This document shows, one piece after another, positions 34,487-41,726 of a stretch of 64,000 bases of DNA (positions within the stretch are counted from its first letter, which is position 1; each line of letters opens with the position of its first letter). The stretch spans positions 3,377,501 through 3,441,500 of the forward strand of contig NC_012796.1 of NCBI RefSeq assembly GCF_000010665.1, given 5' to 3'. Both the position numbers and the translations under genes were made by a program. Source of the DNA: Solidesulfovibrio magneticus RS-1. GTDB taxonomy: Bacteria; Desulfobacterota; Desulfovibrionia; Desulfovibrionales; Desulfovibrionaceae. The notes beneath the pieces were generated by a model. It was given only the letters and a program-made list of their open reading frames with translations, did not search any database and was not told the origin of the DNA.

Positions 34487-35942
34487 TTAACAGGCCGTTG
34501 CAAAAAGCTGTTTCCGGCTATTCTCCCCCGCAGATGACGGCGATGGGCATGATTCCACAGCATCGTCCTTCGACCACCATGACGATGGCCAAATAGGCCA
34601 TTGAGGGATGCTGATTGGGCCAAATGAGCGCAAGCCAGGCACTGGCCCAGCCCCTGGGGGTGCCATGGCCGGTCTTGACCCGCATCAGCAGGCCGAGATT
34701 GAAACCGGCCACATGGAGCAGATACCGTTTCTGGATGTTCTCCCGTCCCCGGAGCCAGACCCGGCGCATACCGCCAGACCGGTCCAGCGTATGCTCGAAG
34801 CTTCTTTCGACCAGTTCCGTCCGCTGTTTTCCCATGGCCTTCCCGACCATCGACGATATCCGGATTCGGTTGTTGTACACGGCGCGCCGCGCCTCATGAT
34901 CGCCACGCCAGGAGTTCAGGCCGTTGCGCTTGGGTTCGGCGATTCTCGTCCGCCATGGCCCTCCGTCCAGGTCTTTGAGGACATCCCGGGAGAAATAGCC
35001 CTTGTCCGCGACCAGTTCCGCAGGATCGTCCGGGCATGGCGGTGTGGAAGTGACCCGTCGCAAACTTTCTTGAGCGGCTTTCAGCGTCTTTTGCAGAGTC
35101 GAAGTGTCCCCCTTGTCCGCTTCATGCACCTCGACCGCCACGACCGCGCCGGTGTCCAGGTCCACCGCGTGCTCCGGCTTGTACGCCAGATGCGTTCGGC
35201 CATCCTTCATCTTGGCGATCTTCGCCTCGGGATCGACCTGCGACTGCCAGTCCTTGTTCGAAAGCGTCTTGCCGACGCGCTTGCGGTCCATGCGAGCCAG
35301 ATCCTCATCCGTCGGAGAGTCGATGCCGCTCTCCTTAGCCATGCGCAGGAGCATCTTGCGGTAGCTCTCACCCGTGTCCCGGCGCACGATGGTTTTGAGC
35401 GCCGCGTTGGCCTCCATGGTCGAAGCGTCCACGCCAATGCGGCCTCCAAGGACCAAGCCATCCTTGCTGAGCAGCTTGAGAACCCAGGTGAAAACCTCTT
35501 GGTGGGTCGCCAGCGGCAGACGGGACCGTGTCCGACTGAGCGAGGAATGATCCGGCACAGACTCCTTGGGCGAAAGCTGGAGAAAATCCCGGAGGGAAAG
35601 CGAATCGGCGCAGCGCCACTCAATGCCGCGCTCGCTGTCGATGCCCTCGAAATACCCCACGAGGTGCATCCGAAAATACCGGCCAGGCGGAATGGAGGGA
35701 CGCCCCTTGTCGGAATAGAAGGGCTTGCACAGCTTCTCGGCGAAACCATCGAAGGCGGCTTTCCGGAGAGTCTGCTGGAGACGATCGTAAAAAGCGTGCC
35801 CACGAGACCGAGGAATCTCATCCCAGGCCAGATACATCGTCCCCTGCTGATCACCCTGACGGCCAAGCCCCATCAGATCACCTCCGGAACCGCGATGGCT
35901 GGATTCTCGGTCACTTGGCGGAGTTTTTCAACACGCTGTTAA
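34487..35942. mobile_element. IS1182-family insertion sequence
   Basis: A single minus-strand transposase gene lies between imperfect inverted ends (TTAACAGGCCGTTGCAAAAA on the left, TTAACAGCGTGTTGAAAAAC reading inward from the right). TTAA occurs at both outer ends and may be a 4-bp target duplication. A decayed relative lies at about 62940-63560. Confidence 0.8.
34518..35873 (-). CDS. IS1182-family DDE transposase
   Basis: 451 residues. The N-terminal helical region has the family sequence FCKPFYSDKGRPSIPPGRYFRMHLVGYFEGIDSERGIEWRCADSLSLRDFL and VPDHSSLSRTRSRL. The catalytic domain shows RIGVDASTMEANA (first Asp), ELVADKGYFSRDVL (second Asp) and TELVERSFEHTLDRSGGMRRVWLRG (Glu). The frame looks intact. 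The true start may be the internal MYLAWDEIPRSRG. Confidence 0.9.
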   Translation of the reverse strand: MGLGRQGDQQGTMYLAWDEIPRSRGHAFYDRLQQTLRKAAFDGFAEKLCKPFYSDKGRPSIPPGRYFRMHLVGYFEGIDSERGIEWRCADSLSLRDFLQLSPKESVPDHSSLSRTRSRLPLATHQEVFTWVLKLLSKDGLVLGGRIGVDASTMEANAALKTIVRRDTGESYRKMLLRMAKESGIDSPTDEDLARMDRKRVGKTLSNKDWQSQVDPEAKIAKMKDGRTHLAYKPEHAVDLDTGAVVAVEVHEADKGDTSTLQKTLKAAQESLRRVTSTPPCPDDPAELVADKGYFSRDVLKDLDGGPWRTRIAEPKRNGLNSWRGDHEARRAVYNNRIRISSMVGKAMGKQRTELVERSFEHTLDRSGGMRRVWLRGRENIQKRYLLHVAGFNLGLLMRVKTGHGTPRGWASAWLALIWPNQHPSMAYLAIVMVVEGRCCGIMPIAVICGGE

Positions 35943-35958
35943 AAGAAATTTTTTTAAC

Positions 35959-36000
35959 AAAGCCCACGCCAACCAATTTTCCTGGACGACGTGGGCCTTT
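35959..36000. terminator. Terminator-like hairpin
   Basis: AAAGCCCACG pairs with CGTGGGCCTTT across a loop, just right of the IS1182-type element and downstream of the minus-strand HTH/AbrB-like gene. A near copy lies inside the 3' end of the HTH/GIY-YIG gene at about 21604-21645. Confidence 0.5.
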
Positions 36001-36025
36001 CAGCATAACTACCTGAAAATTCGCA

Positions 36026-36349
36026 CTAACTTGACTTCTTCTCCAGCACGATTTTGCCCTCTTCCAGACACGACACCTTGAATTCATCACCCTGGCTGAA
36101 CCCATAGTTAGACATGAGGGTCGGGGACAGACGAAGCCCCGTGGTCCCGAACTTGGCATTTCCAGAAACGGCTCTGTCCCCCATACCTTCGATCTTATAA
36201 AACTTCTCGTCCATCTGCATCAACTTCAAGAGATGGGCTTTCAACGTCACCTTATCAATCTCGAAAGCATCAATGATCTGCTGAGCGGTTTTCCCTTCGG
36301 TGATCATGGTGCGAAGTTTCATCGCGTCGAATTTCGATGCCGGAGGCAT
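36026..36349 (-). CDS. Small HTH plus AbrB-like transcription regulator (copy 2)
   Basis: 107 residues, close paralogue of 16282-16599. The N-terminal 35 residues are identical, the mid part differs (FEIDKVTLKAHLLKLMQMDEKFYKIEGMGDRAVSG), and the AbrB-like half is conserved (LRLSPTLMSNYGFSQGDEFKVSCLEEGKIVLEKK). It is divergent from the three-gene cassette that starts at 36850. The intervening 500 bp contain a conserved AT-rich motif and a C-rich leader, a natural place for its operators. Confidence 0.78.
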   Translation of the reverse strand: MPPASKFDAMKLRTMITEGKTAQQIIDAFEIDKVTLKAHLLKLMQMDEKFYKIEGMGDRAVSGNAKFGTTGLRLSPTLMSNYGFSQGDEFKVSCLEEGKIVLEKKSS

Positions 36350-36412
36350 AGGTTTATCTCCTTAATTTTATTTTAACGACCTAAGGAGACATTACCCAAG
36401 TTTCTCTTCTTG

Positions 36413-36598
36413 TCAACTTCTAGGCAATAATTCGCCCCCAAGATGCTCAGCAAGATGAAATTCCGCATTTACCCTGACAGGACATTCAGCTTCATATTTA
36501 TATTGCGCACGACCAACCACAAAGGCATCAATATCTTTCCAAAATCCACTTGTTCTAGATTTATAGCACTCAACAAAAATCAGCTCATTTGATCGCAT
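36413..36598 (-). CDS. Possible small protein upstream of HTH/AbrB-like regulator
   Basis: 61 codons (MRSNELIFVECYKSRTSGFWKDIDAF...). The same region at about 16670-16850 is conserved in sequence, but the frame is broken there by one extra T. No Shine-Dalgarno precedes the ATG. It could be a real small gene, a gene fragment, or only conserved leader DNA. Confidence 0.3.
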   Translation of the reverse strand: MRSNELIFVECYKSRTSGFWKDIDAFVVGRAQYKYEAECPVRVNAEFHLAEHLGGELLPRS

Positions 36599-36625
36599 AA
36601 TACACTAAAATATCATTGTATTTTA

Positions 36626-36845
36626 CACCCCTCCCCTGGCCCAGCCCCTGCCCCAGACATCCCCCAGGCTCGCACCCTCCTCCCCTCCCTGGGCCATTCC
36701 CAAGGGACCAGGGCCAAATCCCCACCCGCTCCCTCAAAACGCAGGGTGACCCCGCCCCGGCCCAATGCCCGTTTTCGCTGCCGCCCCGTGACCGGCCCCA
36801 TGGCCCAGGATACCTTTTCCGGGTCCGATTCCTGGCCCACGAGGT
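36626..36845. repeat. C-rich leader repeat upstream of cassette copy A
   Basis: Strongly C-biased plus strand (CCCCTCCCCTGGCCCAGCCC ... GACCCCGCCCCGGCCCAATG) ending directly at the ribosome site of the first cassette gene. Relatives lie at 8276-8400, 16877-17066, 46480-46680 and 58930-59160. Confidence 0.75.
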
Positions 36846-36849
36846 GAAC

Positions 36850-37107
36850 ATGCCGACCGAAGCAGAATCCAACGACAAGGCACTCGAACTGGTCGAGGAA
36901 ATCGTCCAACGGTTTCGGCCGATCGAGCAGCTGTTCGACGTCATGGGCGCGGCGGATGCTGGCGTGCAGGGCGTCTTTGTGCGCCGATGGGCTGAAATTG
37001 GCACCCATCTCGCGACAAGCTTTCGGGAACACCTCGACCAGATGGTCGCAATAGCCAGGAACGACGACCGGAGTCCTGGCAAGTCATCAACTTCAACGGA
37101 GGAATAG
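36850..37107 (+). CDS. Cassette A gene 1, hypothetical
   Basis: 85 residues from an ATG after GAGGTGAAC. Mostly helical (LELVEEIVQRFRPIEQLFDVMGAADAGVQGVFVRRWAEIGTHLATSFREHLDQMVAIARND), with no recognised family. The paralogue 59169-59393 is almost identical in the central 55 residues and differs at both ends. The open frame continues far upstream over the C-rich leader, but that part is low-complexity and differs between copies. Confidence 0.7.
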   Translation: MPTEAESNDKALELVEEIVQRFRPIEQLFDVMGAADAGVQGVFVRRWAEIGTHLATSFREHLDQMVAIARNDDRSPGKSSTSTEE

Positions 37108-37110
37108 AAC

Positions 37111-37308
37111 ATGATCATTTTGGAATTTATCGCCGGAATCGCTTTGGGTGCTGTAGCTGGCGGCGTCATCAAGGTGATCACTCATGGTGGCGGTGCCATT
37201 GTCGGAAGGGACAATGTTCGAAATGCAATCAAGAAAGAAGAAAGGAACGTACGTGGACGGTTCAACGACCTAAAGGTCACCAAGAACGACCCGAAGTTCT
37301 ACGAGTAA
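37111..37308 (+). CDS. Cassette A gene 2, small glycine-rich membrane protein
   Basis: 65 residues: one N-terminal hydrophobic helix (ILEFIAGIALGAVAGGVIKVI) followed by a basic soluble tail ending KNDPKFYE. The helix has GxxxG-like small-residue spacing, suggesting oligomers in the membrane. It starts 4 bp after gene 1 with GGAGGAATAGAAC. The paralogue 59433-59630 differs at only six or seven residues. Holin-like or stress-type roles are possible but not shown. Confidence 0.7.
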   Translation: MIILEFIAGIALGAVAGGVIKVITHGGGAIVGRDNVRNAIKKEERNVRGRFNDLKVTKNDPKFYE

Positions 37309-37337
37309 TCGAGAACTTGCCCCGAAGGAGAACTCTC

Positions 37338-37715
37338 ATGGACGACTGGCCGATCATTTACAGCTACACCCGCGCCCAGGCCATCGCCGACGGCGTCCTA
37401 ATCGACGTCACCGCCCAAGCCGCCGAGGTGGGCTTCAAGGTGCACGCGGTGGTCACCGACCATCTATATAATAGCTATGTGGTACCGCCGGCCGGGCTGG
37501 AAGGCGAAGGGCAGTCCGTCGAGGGCCGGCTTCACGACTTGCTCTTTCGCACCCTGCTCGCTGCTAAGGCTATCAAGGATAGCGACCGCGCCGAATTCGA
37601 CGTCCTTTTCCTCATGGCACCGGGGCGGTGGGACACGGCCCATGTCGTGGCGGTCATCGGCCCTGGTGACCAAGGCGAGCCGGTCATGACGATCATGCTG
37701 CCCGAGGACGATTAA
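37338..37715 (+). CDS. Cassette A gene 3, DUF6573-like protein
   Basis: 125 residues. DWPIIYSYTRAQAIADGVLIDVTAQAAEVGFKVHAVVTDHLY, then GQSVEGRLHDLLF and a C-terminal GPGDQGEPVMTIMLPEDD match my memory of DUF6573, a family of unknown function common on plasmids, ICEs and phages. The ATG follows AAGGAGAACTCTC. The paralogue 59660-60037 is about 95% identical. It closes the three-gene cassette. Confidence 0.78.
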   Translation: MDDWPIIYSYTRAQAIADGVLIDVTAQAAEVGFKVHAVVTDHLYNSYVVPPAGLEGEGQSVEGRLHDLLFRTLLAAKAIKDSDRAEFDVLFLMAPGRWDTAHVVAVIGPGDQGEPVMTIMLPEDD

Positions 37716-38040
37716 AACTACCTGAAACTACATGACAAACTGTTTGTAACGACACGCACTAATTTCAGACGAAATCACGATGAAATCGCTGCGTGACTTT
37801 TTGAACCAAACTGTGAAAGTGGAAATAATCTGAGCTTAAAGCGTAGAAAAATATTCTCTAGTGGTAAACAAAAAAGTCTCACCCCAGGATTTTGAGCACC
37901 GACCTTGAAAAGACAAGGGGTGAGTGGTAAATTTGTTTTTTCCCTTGATCCGCCAATATTACGAGAGCCAGAGGTGCGGTCTTGTACATTGTGCTTAAAA
38001 CATACGCCCTCACAATAAAGAACAGTGAAATTTAATGACA
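37716..38040. promoter_or_regulatory. Conserved 3' repeat zone of cassette A
   Basis: GACACGCA (37751-37758) and TGCGTGAC (37790-37797) form an inverted repeat around a 31-base spacer. After it come several copies of an AGTGG(A/T)AAA-type word and a stem with AAAAAAGTCTCACC and GGGGTGAGTGG arms. The same arrangement follows cassette B at 60038-60279. It lies between convergent genes and could hold terminators, operators or promoters. Confidence 0.55.
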
Positions 38041-39765
38041 TCACTTATTTCCACGCTCATATTTTCTCCGAGAAAAACCTAGAGAATCAAGCTTGCTGCG
38101 GAACGTAGAATAATTAACGCCTGCATGCTCTGCTGCTTTAAGTTTGGTTTTGTATTTATCAATTAGATATTTATAATACTCTCTAAGCAAATCATCCTCA
38201 TTCAAGCCAAATAATTCAAAATCCATTCTATTTACATCCTTACCACCCATAATCATATTAAACTCATCATCAGTCAACATCTGCTTTACATGCATCTCCC
38301 AAGACTCGTTAAAGGCACATTCGTATTTAGTAGCGATCTTAACGCCAGCTACAAATTCTAAAGCTTGTTTAACCAAATTTTTCTTGTAGAATTTCTCAAA
38401 AATATTTCTTTCAAGACTGCTTGTCCAACACGTATCAGCGATAGAATGTTCATGGGAACTAAATATATCTTTAGCCGCTCGTGGATTCTTTAAAAATAAT
38501 CTACAAAGAGAGTCAAAACAAATGCCAACATTTTCAATCTTATCCATAGTGTTAATTAAAAATATTTTCTCAAATAGCTGCTCAACACAAGATGAATCAC
38601 GCCAAACAACAATCGATTTATAATAATTACATTTACAGCCTTGAGCTTGTTCATAATTGGCCAAAAAATTTGCCTGATTTAACATTACGAACTCGTAAGT
38701 TTTTTTCTGAGTTGTTTGCTCATAATTCAATTCAGAATAATCTATATCATCGAGTTTATTTAAACATTCTTCAATCAAAGTATCCAAATTATCGTTAATG
38801 AGCATTTTTATTTGTTTGTAAAAATCATACAAATCTCCAGAGAGACTTAAGGGGAAAGGTATGGAAAGACCATACTTTAAAAGTATTTTATTAAGACTAT
38901 TGACATCAAAACCATTGCCAGCAAGCTTCACATTGAAATCACACAAAGACGAAAAAGACAATAACGTTTGCCGCTTGTCACTAGGCAAACACAACGGATT
39001 CGAATCCATCCCTTTACCAGCCCCACTATTACCCTGGCCACCTGACACCAAGCTATCTTCAAGCATTATCAAGGAAATAACTCGCTCAATTTCTCGAACA
39101 TTTCCAGGCCAATTATACGACAAAAGTGTAAGAGCATGCTGCGGAGTAAGCCTACAGAAGATGTCAGGATGTTTGTACGCAATAAAATATAAAACATCTA
39201 GTCGTCTTTCGTGCACAGGTGGTATAAAAATCGGGAAAAATCTAAACCAAAAATCAGGCCTAAAAGACTTTTGGGTTTTATTGGTAGTTCCTATAATTTT
39301 CAAATTAGCACTTTCTAATTTATTACTTCCAACCCGGCGATACCTCCCTTCTTCTATAAAAATCAATAACTTTGCTTGAACTTCTTCTGAAAGCTCTCCG
39401 ATCTCATCGAGTATCAACAAGCCACCATCCGCAACTTTTACAATGCCTTCTTTGTCACGAGTTGCGCCTGTAAAAGCACCTTTTATATGTCCGAATATCT
39501 CTGATTCAGCGATCTGGCTTGTGAAAGATGCACAATTCAAACGGACGATTGATTTAGGAGAAACTCCATAACTTAAAGCTATTTGAGTTGCAGCCTCAAG
39601 AAACAAACTCTTTCCAACACCAGAATCTCCAATCACTAATATTGGAGTTTTGTGATACAATGGATTCTTCAACAAATAATCTTTTGCGATAGTTGTAAAT
39701 TCACAAAAAACCCCTTGCTGTCCAGGCAAAACTATCCATGCTTTTTCTTTAAAATCAATACCCAT
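38041..39765 (-). CDS. Sigma-54-dependent AAA+ activator with unusual long C-terminus
   Basis: 574 residues; the ATG at 39765 is preceded by GGAGAAAGT, better than the longer GTG start. There is no receiver, GAF or PAS domain, only a short N-terminus. The AAA+ domain (about 20-250) has Walker A GDSGVGKS, the sigma-54 contact loop GAFTGA, Walker B LLILDEIGEL and the sensor region NWPGNVREIERV. About 300 further residues have no recognised family and end in a Fis-type HTH (KLKAAEHAGVNYSTFRSKLDSLGFSRRKYE). It remodels sigma-54 holoenzyme at its own target promoters. It is convergent to cassette A, as the phage-type RNA polymerase is to cassette B. Confidence 0.88.
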   Translation of the reverse strand: MGIDFKEKAWIVLPGQQGVFCEFTTIAKDYLLKNPLYHKTPILVIGDSGVGKSLFLEAATQIALSYGVSPKSIVRLNCASFTSQIAESEIFGHIKGAFTGATRDKEGIVKVADGGLLILDEIGELSEEVQAKLLIFIEEGRYRRVGSNKLESANLKIIGTTNKTQKSFRPDFWFRFFPIFIPPVHERRLDVLYFIAYKHPDIFCRLTPQHALTLLSYNWPGNVREIERVISLIMLEDSLVSGGQGNSGAGKGMDSNPLCLPSDKRQTLLSFSSLCDFNVKLAGNGFDVNSLNKILLKYGLSIPFPLSLSGDLYDFYKQIKMLINDNLDTLIEECLNKLDDIDYSELNYEQTTQKKTYEFVMLNQANFLANYEQAQGCKCNYYKSIVVWRDSSCVEQLFEKIFLINTMDKIENVGICFDSLCRLFLKNPRAAKDIFSSHEHSIADTCWTSSLERNIFEKFYKKNLVKQALEFVAGVKIATKYECAFNESWEMHVKQMLTDDEFNMIMGGKDVNRMDFELFGLNEDDLLREYYKYLIDKYKTKLKAAEHAGVNYSTFRSKLDSLGFSRRKYERGNK

Positions 39766-40325
39766 ACTTTCTCCATACATTAAGTTTTGAAACTCTAGAT
39801 TTACACCATCAATAAATGACCATGACAGTCGATATTTAAGCACACCTCAAAACCAGCAACCAACGAATGCCCTGACTCGTCAATACCGTCGCAAAACCTC
39901 TAACTGGGCAGGCCTCTACCCGTCGTCCAGCCTTAAAATCTTCCCAGACAAAACCTCCGACGTCAACCTCTGCCAGAGAACAAACGGGATATATCGCATT
40001 TTATCGTGGCATATCCCGTTTACAAACACATTTTTCTCCAATCTTTGACAAAAAATTCAATTATTTCAGCACAGATAACCTTGGCACACTTTCTGCTTTT
40101 AGCTGAGCATCTTTGACAACGGAAAGTGCCAAATGAGCCAACGCCGGCACATTGCTGTACGCCAACACTTTCCCACATAGAGTGCAGAATTGTTTTCAAG
40201 CCTGAGTCTTCATAGAGGGTCAAGCCAACCCTTTACGAATGACGCCTGGAATCAACATCAACATTCTAACTGAGTTGGCGTTGTTCTCAACAAGAGACTT
40301 TCCACCAACAAGAAGGAGAATTGTC
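39766..40325. other. Intergenic region left of the HTH/AbrB-like gene
   Basis: 560 bp with one possible small minus-strand gene (40020-40178). The remainder shows a CGGGATATATCGC.../GGCATATCCCG near-palindrome around 39988-40020, perhaps an operator or terminator. No other gene is seen. Confidence 0.45.
40020..40178 (-). CDS. Possible small zinc-ribbon-like protein
   Basis: 52 codons from an internal ATG (MWESVGVQQCAGVGS...), or 67 from a TTG at 40223. Cys residues at FRCQRCSAKSRKCAKVIC suggest a metal-binding knuckle, as in phage Ogr-type regulators or truncated transposase zinc ribbons. There is no clear ribosome site. Low confidence. Confidence 0.3.
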   Translation of the reverse strand: MWESVGVQQCAGVGSFGTFRCQRCSAKSRKCAKVICAEIIEFFVKDWRKMCL

Positions 40326-40763
40326 ATGGCTTGCAATCCTAAAGCTCGCACGGCGAGCAAAGAACAGAAAGATATCTTTGTCCAGCAATTCATTGAGAAG
40401 TACGAGAACAAGAATGGATTGCCTGTCGAAGTTGACGTGAAGGACGCCAGCAACGCCTTCAACGTGTCCACTTCTATCATCAAGGAAATCTACATCGATG
40501 CGATCGGCAAGGGAATGCGCAATGTCAGTTTGAACAGTGCGGACCATTGTTCCGATAAACCCGAAAAGCAGTCCATCAACTCCAAAGGGAACTTCATTCT
40601 TCCGAAAGATACGATCGCAGAGTTAAACAAAACTCTCGAAGAAGAACGGAAGTTCAAGACCGGGGACAAGTTCACCGCCACGCTTGAGGGCGAGAGGATC
40701 ATCCTGGACAGGGTTCCGTGTGAATTCCCTCAGGAACAGGATGCACCCAGCGAAGCGGCCTAG
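40326..40763 (+). CDS. HTH plus AbrB-like regulator, second subtype
   Basis: 145 residues from the ATG after AAGGAGAATTGTC. The N-terminal region (VEVDVKDASNAFNVSTSIIKEIYIDAIGKG) predicts HTH. The C-terminal half is AbrB-like (SKGNFILPKDTIAELNKTLEEERKFKTGDKFTATLEGERIILDRV). The gene cut by the window's right edge (63854) begins with the same design (VDIKDMCSHFSVSKSI). It shares the HTH-plus-hairpin architecture with the 16282, 36026 and 46767 proteins but is a separate subtype. A regulator for the replication genes downstream is plausible. Confidence 0.65.
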   Translation: MACNPKARTASKEQKDIFVQQFIEKYENKNGLPVEVDVKDASNAFNVSTSIIKEIYIDAIGKGMRNVSLNSADHCSDKPEKQSINSKGNFILPKDTIAELNKTLEEERKFKTGDKFTATLEGERIILDRVPCEFPQEQDAPSEAA

Positions 40764-40839
40764 CCGACACCCGATCACCCCAAACCCCAGCGGCGTGGTT
40801 CGCTTAGTGACGCGAGCCGCGCCACCCAAAAAGGTACCC

Positions 40840-41460
40840 ATGACCAACCACACCCATGAGACCCCTGGAAGCCCGGCTGACACCCCCTCGGCCCACGACA
40901 GCGAGTGCGACGGCGACATGCTGCTGCCGCTGTTAGGCGCGCCGTTCGAACCCGTCGATGAAGACGGCACCGGCAATCCGCTTCGGTCGCTCCCCTGCGA
41001 CGAAAACGGCGACGTGTTCCTCCCCCTCTTGGGCGACGAGGACGAGGCCCTGACCCCTGGCAACACCAACACAAACTTTCCTACGAACGAGTACAAAACG
41101 ATGAACAACTGTGACTATGCTGCGAGCTTCCGTGACCTTCTGGGAAATCTTGTGGTCGTCAAAGTGTGGAACACTTGGCGCGGATTACGCTTCACTTGGC
41201 AGAAGACGAGCCGTTTCGAAATCTCGCCGAGCCTGCGTGACCTCTCTAAAGATATCAAGCTGTGGAGCATCATCAACGGCAACTTCGAGTCTCGAGAGCT
41301 TCTTGTGACCATCTACCACGTTGATGCTTCTATCCTGACGAAGGGCTACATGCACCGCCTTATCAGGTCCATGATCAAGCACCACGCGAATGCGACCACT
41401 ATTAGCCTGCCCAAGTTCGACGACCTCCAAGCCTATATCGCCTGGAACGCGCGAGCCTAA
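40840..41460 (+). CDS. Hypothetical protein with disordered acidic N-terminus
   Basis: 206 residues from an ATG with AAAAAGG upstream; an internal ATG at 41101 would give a 119-residue folded core. Residues 1-85 are acidic and contain a repeated short motif (DMLLPLLG, DVFLPLLG) of the kind used for docking to partner proteins. The C-terminal part (about 88-205) looks globular. No family recognised. It lies between the HTH/AbrB-like regulator and the replication protein on the same strand. Confidence 0.6.
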   Translation: MTNHTHETPGSPADTPSAHDSECDGDMLLPLLGAPFEPVDEDGTGNPLRSLPCDENGDVFLPLLGDEDEALTPGNTNTNFPTNEYKTMNNCDYAASFRDLLGNLVVVKVWNTWRGLRFTWQKTSRFEISPSLRDLSKDIKLWSIINGNFESRELLVTIYHVDASILTKGYMHRLIRSMIKHHANATTISLPKFDDLQAYIAWNARA

Positions 41461-41726
41461 CCAGCAGACGCCATAATGGAACCGATCTAGGACGAAAGAG
41501 AAAGACGAGGGGCTTGAAAAAACACCCCAAGCAGGAGGACTCATCAAAAACGACAATAACATGTTATGCGCTAAGCACAAACATCCGAAACAAACAGCAT
41601 CACATCGAACCAACCTCAACAAATAACAACACCAAAACATTGGGCAAAAATGCCAGCCTTGCGCACCCTATTGGTGCGCGAGGCCATTCTCTCGGTATTT
41701 AAACATCTACCGAAGAGAAGTTTAGC

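Noticed and set aside
34608-35942. 444-codon plus-strand frame
   Set aside because: Antisense to the IS1182-type transposase, whose DDE motifs are clear on the other strand.
36616-36849. N-terminal extension of cassette gene 1
   Set aside because: Covers the C-rich leader; the frame is not kept in cassette B, and a good ribosome site precedes the inner ATG.
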